A stretch of 64,000 nt of DNA. Source: Bradyrhizobium sp. Ash2021 (GTDB taxonomy: Bacteria > Pseudomonadota > Alphaproteobacteria > Rhizobiales > Xanthobacteraceae). Below are positions 7,526-17,575 of the stretch, piece by piece. How positions within the stretch are numbered: position 1 is the first letter of the stretch; each line of letters opens with the position of its first letter. A program made the translations under genes and the position numbers. The notes beneath the pieces were generated by a model. The model was not told the DNA's origin and did not search any database. It saw only the letters and a list, made by a program, of their open reading frames with translations. Location: the NCBI RefSeq assembly GCF_031202265.1, contig NZ_CP100604.1, positions 4,818,501 through 4,882,500 on the forward strand, written 5' to 3'.

Positions 7526-9079
7526 TTATTGTCCCCTTTTACCGAACCATGACGAGATCGTCGATGTGGCGGCCGGTTCCGGCTTTTTCGGCGGCTCCTC
7601 GACAACCGCGGCGGCATGCTTGCCGCTGCCACGGCGGCGTGGCGCGGGCTTGGTGGTCGAAACCGGCGCCGGATCGTCGCCGTTCACGGAGAGCCGCTGT
7701 CCGTCGAAGATCGCGGTCTCGCAGCTGCGGTTGTTTTCGCTCAGAACCGCGCAGATCCTGGCCGCCGCGCCGGCGTCGTTCAGCGGCCCGGCCACCAGCC
7801 GGAGCTGCATCCCGAGGCCGTTGGTGCCTTCCTTGATCACGATGATCGGGCGCAAGGCGGCCAGCGGCGCATTGGATCTCGATTTCAAAAGCCCGCGCCA
7901 CAGCGCGCGCAGGCCGGCGAGCGAATTGGCGCTGCCGAGATCGACGCCGAACTCGGTGCGATGAAGCGCGACCTTCGGAGCTGTGGCCTCGTCCGGCTCG
8001 GCGTCGTCGGCCGGCGGCGCCGAAGCGACCACCTCCGAAATCGGCGCTGCCGTCACCACGCTCGGCGGTTGCATGGGTTCGATCAGTTTTGTGGCCGAGG
8101 GGTCGGGCGGCGCCATGATCGATTTCGACGCCACCAGCGGCGTCGACGGCGTCGCCGCCGGAGGCTTTGCGGGATCGGTCTTTGCGGTATCGGTCTTGGC
8201 GGCTTCCGTATTGGCGCTGTCGGCCTTCGGCGTGTCGGTCTTGGCTGCTTCGATCTTCACCGGAGCGATCTTGGCAGGATCGGACTTTGCAAGATCGGAC
8301 TTTGCAAGATCGGACTTGGCAGGATCGGACTTGGCAGGATCGGACTTGGCGGTGTCAGTCTTCTTCGGCGGGTCCTTGGCAACCGATGAAACCATCGCCC
8401 CGCCCGTGTCGGCCACGGCCAGCGGCTTTTCGACAGTGGAGGGCTTGTCGGCTGGTGCAGCGGCGGGCTGGGTTGATGCGACCGGCGCCACCGCTGGGGC
8501 AGGCACCGGGCTTGGCGCTGCCGTTGGCGGCTCGGCCAGGGTGGAGGAGGTTGCAGGGGCCGCCTGCGAAGTCGGAGCCGGACCCTGCCGCGCGATCGCG
8601 CCGGTCACGGAGTCCAGGCCCTGTTCCAGCGAGGTGACGCGCGAATACAGCCGGTCGCGGTCGCCGCTGAGCGTATCGATTGCGGAGGCCAGCCGCCGCG
8701 TCTCGTTCTGGCTTTCCTTGGCGACCAACTGGATTTGCTGCGCCTGCCGCGTCAGGTCGACGGCCGCGATCTGCTCGCGCCGCCACCCGAGCGAGGACTG
8801 GTTGGCCAGCACGGCAATGATCACAGCGCCCACCGCGCCGACGCCCCACGATCCGATCCGCCACAGCGCGTGGCGATCGAGTTCGTCTTCCTCGGCCAAA
8901 AAACCGCTCAGCAAGCCGCCGGTGTTTTCGGTGTCGAAGCTGCGCGCCAGATTGTCGGGGTCTTTGGCCAAAACGTCTCTGGCCCTCCTCGAGGCCTGCC
9001 GAATCACGGAACAAACATTAACAGGAATTGCGCCCCGCACTTGAATCCGGGCGTCCACGGGGCCGCGAATCGGTTTCAT
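7526..9079 (-). CDS. Single-pass membrane protein with Lys/Ala/Pro linker and SPOR-like C-terminus
   Basis: A 517-aa protein if begun at ATG 9079. The open frame reaches 9244, but that part overlaps glmU and its tandem repeats, so the longer start is unlikely. Order of parts: cytoplasmic N-terminus (about 55 aa), one membrane helix (SWGVGAVGAVIIAVLANQS), a coiled-coil-like stretch with IDTLSGDRDRLYSRVTSLEQ, a long low-complexity Ala/Pro/Lys/Asp region with five-residue repeats, and a globular C-terminus near residues 410-490 (ALRPIIVIKEGTNGLGMQLR...GPLNDAGAAARICA) that resembles a SPOR-type peptidoglycan-binding fold. It is probably envelope- or division-associated. Divergent from glmU. Confidence 0.75.
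   Translation of the reverse strand: MKPIRGPVDARIQVRGAIPVNVCSVIRQASRRARDVLAKDPDNLARSFDTENTGGLLSGFLAEEDELDRHALWRIGSWGVGAVGAVIIAVLANQSSLGWRREQIAAVDLTRQAQQIQLVAKESQNETRRLASAIDTLSGDRDRLYSRVTSLEQGLDSVTGAIARQGPAPTSQAAPATSSTLAEPPTAAPSPVPAPAVAPVASTQPAAAPADKPSTVEKPLAVADTGGAMVSSVAKDPPKKTDTAKSDPAKSDPAKSDLAKSDLAKSDPAKIAPVKIEAAKTDTPKADSANTEAAKTDTAKTDPAKPPAATPSTPLVASKSIMAPPDPSATKLIEPMQPPSVVTAAPISEVVASAPPADDAEPDEATAPKVALHRTEFGVDLGSANSLAGLRALWRGLLKSRSNAPLAALRPIIVIKEGTNGLGMQLRLVAGPLNDAGAAARICAVLSENNRSCETAIFDGQRLSVNGDDPAPVSTTKPAPRRRGSGKHAAAVVEEPPKKPEPAATSTISSWFGKRGQ
8271..8345 (-). repeat. In-frame 15-bp tandem repeat (five units) in the linker of the SPOR-like gene
   Basis: Five consecutive 15-base units of the form TT(G/T)GCA(G/A)GATCGGAC encode repeated AKSDP/AKSDL pentapeptides. 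Because the unit is a multiple of three, gain or loss of copies would change linker length without breaking the frame. Confidence 0.85.
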
Positions 9080-9131
9080 CTCCCGGGGAAAACAATTAAA
9101 GACGGCGCCGGACGCCAATGGCCTGACGCCC

Positions 9132-9196
9132 AAGGGCTTTGAGCAAGGGCTTTGAGCAAGGGCCCTGAACAAGCGCTTTGAACAAGGGATGTGAAT
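9132..9196 (+). repeat. 13-bp tandem repeat array forming the glmU ribosome-binding region
   Basis: Five adjoining 13-base units are present: AAGGGCTTTGAGC twice, AAGGGCCCTGAAC, AAGCGCTTTGAAC, and AAGGGATGTGAAT. The last unit carries both the Shine-Dalgarno (AAGGGA) and the first two bases of the glmU ATG at 9195, so every unit is a potential ribosome-binding site copy. Confidence 0.85.
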
Positions 9197-10553
9197 GACC
9201 GATCGATCCAGCCTGACGGTGGTGCTCGCGGCCGGTGAGGGCACACGGATGCGCTCCGCGCTGCCGAAGGTCCTGCATCCCGTGGCCGGCCAGTCGCTGC
9301 TTTCGCATGTGCTGGATGCGGCGCCTCACGGGGCAGGCGCAGCACTCGCGGTCGTGATCGGGCCGGACCACAAGGCGGTCGCCGACGAGGTGGCGCGGGT
9401 GCGCCCGGATGCCCTGACCTTCGTCCAGCGCGAGCGCCTCGGCACCGCGCATGCGGTGCTGGCGGCCCGCGAGGCCATCGCCCGCGGCGCCGACGATCTG
9501 CTGGTCGTGTTCGGCGATACGCCGCTGATTTCGGCCGAAACTTTTGCGCGGCTGCGCGCGCCCCTGAAAAATGGCGCCGCACTTGCCGTGCTCGGCTTTC
9601 GCGCCGCCGACCCGACCGGCTACGGCCGGCTGCTGGCCGAAGGCGACCATCTGGTGGCGATCCGCGAGCATGCCGACGCGACGCCCGAGGAACGCAAGGT
9701 GACGCTGTGCAATGCCGGCGTCATGGCGTTTGACGGAAGCAAGGCGCTTGAGATCATCGACAAGATCGGCAACGCCAACAGCAAGAGCGAATATTATCTG
9801 CCCGATGCCGTCGGCATCGTCAGGGATTTTGGATGGGAGGCGGTGGTGATTGAAACCAGCGAGGATGAAGTGCGCGGCATCAACACAAAAGCCCAGCTCG
9901 CCGAAGCCGAAGCGGTGATGCAGGCGCGGTTGCGCAAGGCCGCACTCGATGCCGGCGTGACGCTGATTGCGCCGGATACCGTCTATCTCGCTGCCGACAC
10001 CACATTCGGCAGCGACGTTACGATCGAGCCTTTCGTGGTGATCGGCCCCGGCGTCAGCATCGGCGACGGTGCGGTGATCCATTCCTTCTCGCACATCGTG
10101 CAGGCCTCGATCGGCAAAAAGGCCTCCGTCGGCCCCTATGCGCGGTTGCGGCCGGGCACATCGCTCGGCGAAGGTTCGCGCATCGGCAATTTCGTCGAGA
10201 CCAAAGCCGCGACGCTCGAAGCCGGCGTCAAGGTCAATCACCTCTCCTACGTCGGCGACGCCCATGTCGGCGCCAACTCCAATCTCGGCGCCGGCACCAT
10301 CACCTGCAACTATGACGGTTTCTCCAAGCACAGGACCATCATCGGCGAGGGCGCCTTCGTCGGCACCAACTCCTCGCTGGTGGCGCCGGTGAAAATCGGC
10401 AACGGCGCCTATATCGGGTCGGGCTCGGTGATCACCAAGGACGTGCCCGACGATGCGATGGCCGTCGAGCGCAGCCCGCAGAACAACCGCGAAGGCGGCG
10501 CCAAGCGCTACCGCGAGATGAAGATGCGGGGCAAGAAGCCGAAAGAGAGTTGA
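9195..10553 (+). CDS. glmU: GlmU: bifunctional GlcN-1-P acetyltransferase / UDP-GlcNAc pyrophosphorylase
   Basis: This 452-aa cytoplasmic enzyme acetylates glucosamine-1-phosphate with acetyl-CoA and then couples the product to UTP, giving UDP-GlcNAc for peptidoglycan and LPS. The N-terminal uridylyltransferase domain opens with [18 protein letters not shown]. The linker near residue 230 leads into a left-handed beta-helix of hexapeptide repeats ([55 protein letters not shown]). The length is normal for the family. ATG 9195 follows AAGGGATGTGA inside a 13-bp tandem repeat. glmS lies about 0.9 kb downstream on the same strand, separated by repeats. Confidence 0.98.
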   Translation: MTDRSSLTVVLAAGEGTRMRSALPKVLHPVAGQSLLSHVLDAAPHGAGAALAVVIGPDHKAVADEVARVRPDALTFVQRERLGTAHAVLAAREAIARGADDLLVVFGDTPLISAETFARLRAPLKNGAALAVLGFRAADPTGYGRLLAEGDHLVAIREHADATPEERKVTLCNAGVMAFDGSKALEIIDKIGNANSKSEYYLPDAVGIVRDFGWEAVVIETSEDEVRGINTKAQLAEAEAVMQARLRKAALDAGVTLIAPDTVYLAADTTFGSDVTIEPFVVIGPGVSIGDGAVIHSFSHIVQASIGKKASVGPYARLRPGTSLGEGSRIGNFVETKAATLEAGVKVNHLSYVGDAHVGANSNLGAGTITCNYDGFSKHRTIIGEGAFVGTNSSLVAPVKIGNGAYIGSGSVITKDVPDDAMAVERSPQNNREGGAKRYREMKMRGKKPKES

Positions 10554-10577
10554 CGGCGTAGCCGTGCGATGGAACAG

Positions 10578-10699
10578 CGTCATTGCGAGGAGCGATAGCG
10601 ACGAAGCAATCCGTTCTTTCTTTGCGTGGCGAGATGGATTGCTTCGCGGAGCCTGTCATCGGGCGCGCATTCGCGCGACCCGGTGGCTCGCAATGACGG
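10578..10699. repeat. Dispersed CGTCATTGCGAG palindromic repeat, copy 1
   Basis: Imperfect palindrome opening CGTCATTGCGAGGAG and closing CTCGCAATGACGG, with AAGCAATCC / GGATTGCTTC inner arms. Same family as the copies at 14190-14747, 15085-15205 and 21396-21475. It carries the extended arm with the CCTGTCATCGGGCGCGC segment on its right side. Confidence 0.9.
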
Positions 10700-11220
10700 T
10701 ATTCTACACATGCGTTCACGGTCTCGCAGCACGACATGCCCGAGCTTTGCGCAACTGTTGCCCCTCTTCGAGAACAGAGGGCGCAGGGAAAGCCGGGTGC
10801 GCGCTGCACCCGCGGTCTCGCGTGCAATATGTGCACAAGAACACGCACACGAGCATACAGGTTCAGCGGAGAACATCCGGCCTTCCCTGCGCAATGGTTT
10901 TACGGCTTACTTCGCGCTCTCCTTGGTGAGCCGGGCTCTTTTGCCACCATCGCCCGCAGAAGCTTTGCTCTGCGACTTGGCGCCAGCGTCGGGCGCCAGG
11001 ACCACACGACTTCGCCGTCCGCATCAGCGCCGTTCGTCAAAGGCACATCCGCGTCCACCGCATCCCACCGCGCGTTTCGTGACGATCGCGAGCCGCCCCT
11101 CGTTCGGGTGAGACGGGCGGAGAGAAACCACTGATTTGCCCGACGTGTTAAGCGAAATATTTTTGCGCACGGGACTGGACAGGCCAAATCACGTTGGAAT
11201 CGCTCGGCAAAATCGTTGTT
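10700..11220. other. Gene-free spacer, probably a long structured Bradyrhizobium repeat
   Basis: No convincing gene lies between glmU and glmS. The segment contains adjacent stem-loops at 10762-10781 (CCCTCT/AGAGGG) and 10795-10811 (GGGTGC/GCACCC). From memory it resembles a long intergenic repeat, often mis-called as a small protein, that is frequent in Bradyrhizobium genomes. That recognition is not proven here, because the window holds a single copy. Confidence 0.45.
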
Positions 11221-11318
11221 TGGCGCACGGCAATGCGTGGTCACCTCACGTCGCGCTGGGTCGCTGCTCGCTTCGGTAACCCATGGACCAATCGCCAGGC
11301 ATTATCGCGAGATACCTG

Positions 11319-11382
11319 TTAAGCTTTCCGCTTAATACTGTCTCAATCCGCAATAATTATTGAGTAGGTAGACACCGCCGTT
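11319..11382 (+). promoter_or_regulatory. Inverted repeats in the glmS upstream region
   Basis: Perfect TTAAGC-N5-GCTTAA at 11319-11335 is followed by a CTCAAT...ATTGAG inverted repeat near 11343-11365, in an AT-rich stretch 60-130 bases before the glmS ATG. This could be a promoter or operator zone. No sigma-70 elements could be fixed with confidence. Confidence 0.3.
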
Positions 11383-11445
11383 TCCCGTTAAGGGAACGTG
11401 GCGCTGGTTGGGCAAATTTTCGACGATTTGGGGATATCAAACCGC

Positions 11446-13272
<1,827 letters not shown>

Positions 13273-13370
13273 TCGCAAAGCGCGCGCCCGCGTCACCTCA
13301 GGTCTTCAAAAACCTGCTAGGATGGCTTAGCTGGGAGTTAGCCGGCCGTCTCGACCGACCTGGAACCCTA

Positions 13371-14144
13371 ATGAACCGCCAAGAATTGCCGCCGACTGTA
13401 CCCCCGAGCGAGTCACATCCGGACGCCCCGCGCGGGCTGATGGCCCGTTTCCGCAACTATTTCCTGACCGGGCTGGTCGTCGCCGGTCCGATCGCCATCA
13501 CCTTTTACCTGACCTGGTGGTTCGTGACCTGGGTCGACGGCTTGGTGCGGCCGTTCGTGCCGATCGCCTACCGGCCGGAAACCTATCTGCCATTCGGGCT
13601 GCCAGGTTCCGGGCTGATCGTCGCCGTGATCGCGCTGACGCTATTGGGTTTCCTCACCGCCAATTTGATCGGGCGGACGCTGGTCGATCTCGGCGAACGG
13701 CTGCTCGGCCGCATCCCGGCGGTGCGCGCGATCTATCGCGGGCTGAAGCAGGTGTTCGAAACGCTGTTCTCCGGCAACGGATCCAGCTTCCGCCGCGTCG
13801 GGCTGGTCGAATTTCCCTCGCCGGGGATGTGGTCGATCGTCTTGATTTCGCAAGCGCCGAGCGTCGAGATCGCCAACAGTCTCCCCGGGCAGGAGGAGCA
13901 CATCTCGGTGTTCCTGCCCTGTGCGCCGAACCCGACCACGGGCTTCTTCTTCTATGTGCCGAAGAGCAAGATCGTCGAGATCGACATGAGCGCCGAAGAC
14001 GCCGCGACCCTGATCATGTCCGCAGGCGTGGTGCAGCCCGGCTCCGATCCGCAGAAGAAGATCGCAGCCCTGGCCGCAACCGCAAACGCCGCGCGGGTGG
14101 CGAACGCAGCCACGCTGCAGCCGGCGAAGGTGGAGGCGGAGTAG
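13371..14144 (+). CDS. DUF502 family membrane protein
   Basis: A 257-aa protein with two transmembrane helices (FLTGLVVAGPIAITFYLTWW and GLIVAVIALTLLGFLTANLI), followed by the conserved DUF502 stretch (GERLLGRIPAVRAIYRGLKQ) and a soluble domain with PNPTTGFFFYVPKS. Length and motif order fit the family, whose function is unknown; it is widespread in alphaproteobacteria and found near recG/mfd. It is the last gene before the repeat array at 14190. Confidence 0.9.
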   Translation: MNRQELPPTVPPSESHPDAPRGLMARFRNYFLTGLVVAGPIAITFYLTWWFVTWVDGLVRPFVPIAYRPETYLPFGLPGSGLIVAVIALTLLGFLTANLIGRTLVDLGERLLGRIPAVRAIYRGLKQVFETLFSGNGSSFRRVGLVEFPSPGMWSIVLISQAPSVEIANSLPGQEEHISVFLPCAPNPTTGFFFYVPKSKIVEIDMSAEDAATLIMSAGVVQPGSDPQKKIAALAATANAARVANAATLQPAKVEAE

Positions 14145-14189
14145 GGTCTTCGTCTTTCCTCCTCGTCATTGCGATGCACGTGTTCCTCC

Positions 14190-14747
14190 GCGTCATTGCG
14201 AGGAGCGCAGCGACGAAGCAATCCATTCTTTCTTGTGTGGCGCGATGGATTGCTTCGCTTCGCTCGCAATGACGGATGAGGGGGGGCGGACTCAAATCAG
14301 CGTCGCGTGGAGTAAGAGGCGCACGTCTCCCTCCACGTCATTGCGAGGAGCGCAGCGACGAAGCAATCCACTCTTTCTTAGTGTTGCGCGATGGATTGCT
14401 TCGCTGCGCTCGCAATGACGGATGAGGGGGGCGGACTCAAATCAGCGTCGCCTGGAGTAAGAGGCGCACGTCTCCCTCCACGTCATTGCGAGGAGCCAAC
14501 GGGTCGCGCGAACGCGCGCCCGATGACAGGCTCCGCGACGAAGCAATCCATTCTTTTCTTGGTGTGGAGAGATGGATTGCTTCGCTTCGCTCGCAATGAC
14601 GGGGAGGGACCGAGGACTCAAATCAGCGTCGCGTGGAGTAAGAGGCGCACGTCTCCCTCCACGTCATTGCGAGGAGCGCAGCGACGAAGCAATCCACTCT
14701 TTCTTTGCGCTGCACGATGGATTGCTTCGCTTCGCTCGCAATGACGG
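14190..14747. repeat. Tandem array of four CGTCATTGCGAG palindromic repeats with gene-tail spacers
   Basis: Four repeat copies lie in the same orientation at 14190-14275, 14336-14421, 14481-14602 and 14662-14747. The spacers of about 60 bases are nearly identical and each contains CTCAAATCAGCGTC (at 14291, 14436 and 14617), matching the 3' end of the GIY-YIG gene that begins at 14763. Copy 3 has the long arm (CCAACGGGTCGCGCG...GACAGGCTCCGCGACG). Confidence 0.95.
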
Positions 14748-14763
14748 ATGAGGGGGCACAGGC

Positions 14764-15051
14764 TCAAATCAGCGTCTCGTAGAGGTCCTTCCATTCCGGG
14801 TTCAGCTCTTCGATCAAGGTCAGTTTCTTCGCTCGACTTCCGGCCTTGATCTGTTTTTCCTGCGTGATCGCTTCGATCATGGTCTCGTGCAGCTCATACC
14901 AGACCAATATCTTGCAGCCATATTTGGCCGAAAAGCCCTTCACCAGCCCCTCGCGGTGCTCGAAGGCGCGCCGCGGCAAATTTGATGTAACGCCCGTGTA
15001 GAGCGTCCCGTGACGCTTGCTTGCGATGATGTAGACGCACGGTTGTTTCAT
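14764..15051 (-). CDS. Small GIY-YIG nuclease (UPF0213-like)
   Basis: A 95-aa single-domain protein of the GIY-YIG endonuclease fold. The two signature tripeptides appear as VYI (residues 6-8, in CVYIIASKRHG) and YTG (LYTGVTSN). A conserved arginine (LPRRAFEHREG) and the metal-binding glutamate (ITQEKQIKAGSR) follow. Stand-alone proteins of this size are common and multi-copy in rhizobia, and their role is not established; relatives cut DNA. ATG 15051 is followed by a typical start MKQPCVYII. The gene is surrounded by inverted palindromic repeats, and copies of its last codons occur in the adjacent array. Confidence 0.92.
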   Translation of the reverse strand: MKQPCVYIIASKRHGTLYTGVTSNLPRRAFEHREGLVKGFSAKYGCKILVWYELHETMIEAITQEKQIKAGSRAKKLTLIEELNPEWKDLYETLI

Positions 15052-15084
15052 TCGCGTTTTCCTCCGGCCGTCGTCAGGTTACGC

Positions 15085-15205
15085 CGTCATTGCGAGCGCA
15101 GCGAAGCAATCCATCCCACAGCGGAAAGAAAGAATGGATTGCTTCGTCGCGGAGCCTGTCATCGGGCGCGCGTTCGCGCGACCCGTTGGCTCCTCGCAAT
15201 GACGG
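15085..15205. repeat. CGTCATTGCGAG palindromic repeat, inverted copy right of the GIY-YIG gene
   Basis: The short arm is on the left (GCGAGCGCAGCGAAGCAATCC) and the long arm on the right, i.e. opposite in orientation to the array at 14190-14747. Positions 15129-15204 are the exact reverse complement of 14481-14556. Confidence 0.95.
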
Positions 15206-15210
15206 AAGCA

Positions 15211-17322
15211 TTACCCCGCTCCAATCAGCGGTATCGCCTCGTCGCGCTCGTACAGATAGAGCAGGCACCGCAGCGCGTCGCCTTGCTCGCCCTTCAGCTT
15301 CGGATTGTCCTTCATGATGCGCAGCGCTTCGTCGCGCGCCTGGGTGATGAACTGGCCATGGACCTCGGAGCGCGCGATGCGGTAGCCGGGCAGGCCGCTT
15401 TGCCTGATACCGAGCACGTCGCCTTCGCCGCGCAGTTTCAGATCCTCCTCGGCGATCCGAAATCCATCGGTGGTTTCCCGGATCACTTTCAGCCGCGCGG
15501 TGGACATTTCGCCGAGCGGCTCCTTGTAGAGCAGCAGGCAGGTCGAGGCCTCCGAGCCGCGGCCGATCCGACCGCGCAATTGATGCAATTGTGCGAGCCC
15601 GAAGCGCTCGGCGTTCTCGATCACCATGATGGTCGCGGCGGGCACGTCGACGCCGACCTCGACCACGGTGGTTGCGACCAGCAAGCCGATCTCGTGCGCG
15701 GCGAACTGCGCCATCACGCGGTCCTTCTCGGTGCCCTTCATCTGGCCATGGACGAGGCCGACCTGGTCGCCGAACCGCTTCTGCAGCGACTCGAACCGCT
15801 CGGTGGCGTTGGTGAGATGTTCGGTGCCTTCGGCTTCGGATTCTTCCACCAGCGGACAGATCCAGTAGACCAGCTTGCCGGCCTTCAGCGCGCGGCCGAC
15901 GCCGTCGATCACCTCGTCGATGCGGCTGGCAGGGATCGTGCGGGTATCGATCGCTTGCCGGCCCGCCGGCTTCTCGCGCAATTCGGAGACGTCCATGTCG
16001 CCGAAATAGGTCAGCACCAGGGTGCGCGGGATCGGGGTTGCGCTCAGCACCAGCACATCGACGGCTTCGCCCTTGGAGGTCAGCGCCAGCCGCTCGCGAA
16101 CGCCAAAACGATGCTGCTCGTCGACGACCGCCAGTGCGAGCGCTTTGAAAATCACGTCGTCCTGGATCAGCGCGTGGGTTCCGACCAGCAAATCGATCTC
16201 GCCGGCTTCCAGACGCGCCAAAATCTCCTTGCGCTCCTTGCCCTTTTCGCGGCCGGTGAGGATCGCAACCCGCAAGCCCGCGCGCTCGGCCAGCGGCGTG
16301 ATGGTCTTGATGTGCTGGCGCGCCAGAATTTCCGTCGGCGCCATCAGGGCGGCCTGTTTGCCGGCCTCGGTTACGGCGGCGGCGGCCAGCAGCGCCACCA
16401 CAGTCTTGCCCGATCCCACATCGCCCTGCAGCAGGCGTAACATCCGCACCGGCTGGCGCAGATCCTCGGTGATGGCGGCCACCGCCTCGCGCTGCGAACC
16501 GGTCAACGCATACGGCAACGCATCGATGATTTTTCGGCGCAGATGGCCGTCGCCGGCATGGCGGTCGCCGGCCGGACGCCGCAACTGCGCGCGGATCAGC
16601 GCCAGCGCCAGTTGGCCGGCCAGCAATTCATCGAAGGCAAGGCGCGACCAGAACGCGCCGTCGGGCAGGATGTCCGTCAGTTCAACCGGCACATGGACGC
16701 GATTCAGCGCTACCTTGATCGGCGGAAATTTGCAGCGGCGGATCACGTCCGGGCTGATCCACTCCGGCAGCTCCGGCAGTTTTTGCAGCGCCTGCGCGAT
16801 CGCGCGGCGCAGCGAGCCGAGTGCCAAGCCTTCGGTCAGGGGATAGACGGGATCGATGCCCGTGAGCTTGGCAAAGCCTTCCTCGTCGACGACGCGGTCG
16901 GGATGCACGATCTGCGGGATGCCGTCATACATTTGCAGCGTGCCGGAGACGTAGCGCCTGGCGCCGACCGGCAGCAGCTTGTCGACATAACCGGGTTTGG
17001 CGCGGAAATAGGTCAGCACCACATCGCCGGTCTCGTCGCTGGCATAGACCAGATGCGGCGCGCGGGCATTGCGCGGCGGGGGCGGCCGGTGGCGATCGAC
17101 CGTGACCTCCAGCGTCACCATCGTTCCCACAGCCGCGTCGCGGATTTTTGGCCGCGCCCGGCGGTCGATTACGCTCGCCGGCAGATGCAGCAGCAGATCG
17201 ACCAGCCGCGGCGCTTCATCGCGGCCGAGCAGATAGCGCAGCAGTTTGTCCTGCTTCGGCCCGACGCCGGGAAGGGTCGTGACCGGTGCAAACAGCGGAT
17301 TGAGCAGAGCAGGGCGCATCAC
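15211..17322 (-). CDS. recG: RecG: ATP-dependent DNA helicase
   Basis: A 703-aa helicase that remodels stalled forks and branch-migrates Holliday junctions. The N-terminal wedge/OB region (about 1-250) contains GVGPKQDKLLRYLLGRD. The helicase core shows Walker A (LLQGDVGSGKTVVALL, near residue 300), the DEQHRFG box (motif II), LSATPIPRTL (motif III), GLVHGQMKGTEKD and FGLAQLHQLRGRIGRG (motif VI). Length is normal. The gene ends only a few bases from the palindromic repeat at 15085-15205. It is convergent with DUF502/array DNA and divergent from sdhE-mfd. Confidence 0.97.
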   Translation of the reverse strand: MMRPALLNPLFAPVTTLPGVGPKQDKLLRYLLGRDEAPRLVDLLLHLPASVIDRRARPKIRDAAVGTMVTLEVTVDRHRPPPPRNARAPHLVYASDETGDVVLTYFRAKPGYVDKLLPVGARRYVSGTLQMYDGIPQIVHPDRVVDEEGFAKLTGIDPVYPLTEGLALGSLRRAIAQALQKLPELPEWISPDVIRRCKFPPIKVALNRVHVPVELTDILPDGAFWSRLAFDELLAGQLALALIRAQLRRPAGDRHAGDGHLRRKIIDALPYALTGSQREAVAAITEDLRQPVRMLRLLQGDVGSGKTVVALLAAAAVTEAGKQAALMAPTEILARQHIKTITPLAERAGLRVAILTGREKGKERKEILARLEAGEIDLLVGTHALIQDDVIFKALALAVVDEQHRFGVRERLALTSKGEAVDVLVLSATPIPRTLVLTYFGDMDVSELREKPAGRQAIDTRTIPASRIDEVIDGVGRALKAGKLVYWICPLVEESEAEGTEHLTNATERFESLQKRFGDQVGLVHGQMKGTEKDRVMAQFAAHEIGLLVATTVVEVGVDVPAATIMVIENAERFGLAQLHQLRGRIGRGSEASTCLLLYKEPLGEMSTARLKVIRETTDGFRIAEEDLKLRGEGDVLGIRQSGLPGYRIARSEVHGQFITQARDEALRIMKDNPKLKGEQGDALRCLLYLYERDEAIPLIGAG

Positions 17323-17344
17323 GGGTACCTAAGCGCGTTCCTCA

Positions 17345-17465
17345 CCGTCATGCCCGGCCTTGTGCCGGGCATCCACGTCTTTTTTTGTGGCCAAGCCGTG
17401 GATGGCCGGGTCATAGGCGAGCGGAAGCGACGCCGTCCTTCGGACGGCTACGCCCGGCCATGACG
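17345..17465. repeat. CGTCATGCCCGGC palindromic repeat between recG and sdhE
   Basis: The element opens CCGTCATGCCCGGCC and closes GGCCATGACG, with inner hairpins GCCCGGC..GCCGGGC and CCGTCC-TTC-GGACGG. It is a different family from the CGTCATTGCGAG repeat. The remaining bases up to sdhE (17466-17575) should hold the sdhE-mfd promoter, which I cannot define precisely. Confidence 0.8.
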
Positions 17466-17575
17466 AACCGGTTGGCTAATCAGCGAATATGAAGGGCTGA
17501 CATCGGCCATCTCCATCGCTATATCAACCCCGCCCGGCACGTCCGGGCTTTTGGCGTTCGGATGGATTAGAGAAA

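Larger units (their letters stand above)
14190..15205. mobile_element. Candidate repeat-bracketed GIY-YIG mobile unit
   Basis: The GIY-YIG gene (14764-15051) lies between the four-copy array on its left and an oppositely oriented repeat copy on its right. Copy 3 on the left (14481-14556) and the right copy (15129-15204) are perfect 76-bp inverted repeats. Together with the gene-tail fragments in the array spacers, this looks like a transposable or homing unit and its partial duplicates. No target-site duplication could be fixed. Mobility is inferred. Confidence 0.5.

Noticed and set aside
7983..9044. 353-codon Ala/Gly/Ser-rich frame antisense to the SPOR-like gene
   Set aside because: It arises from the low-complexity linker and its tandem repeats; no start signal, no family likeness.
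10432..10848. 138-codon minus-strand frame between glmU and glmS
   Set aside because: It covers the palindromic repeat and the long gene-free block, and overlaps glmU; such frames are recurrent by-products of these repeats.
11140..11445. glmS ribozyme/riboswitch upstream of glmS
   Set aside because: That ribozyme is known from Gram-positive bacteria and none of its core could be recognised here; only short inverted repeats are present.
14190..14747. CRISPR-like look of the four-copy repeat array
   Set aside because: Units are about 145-180 bases with long palindromes and nearly identical spacers, and there are no cas genes; not a CRISPR.
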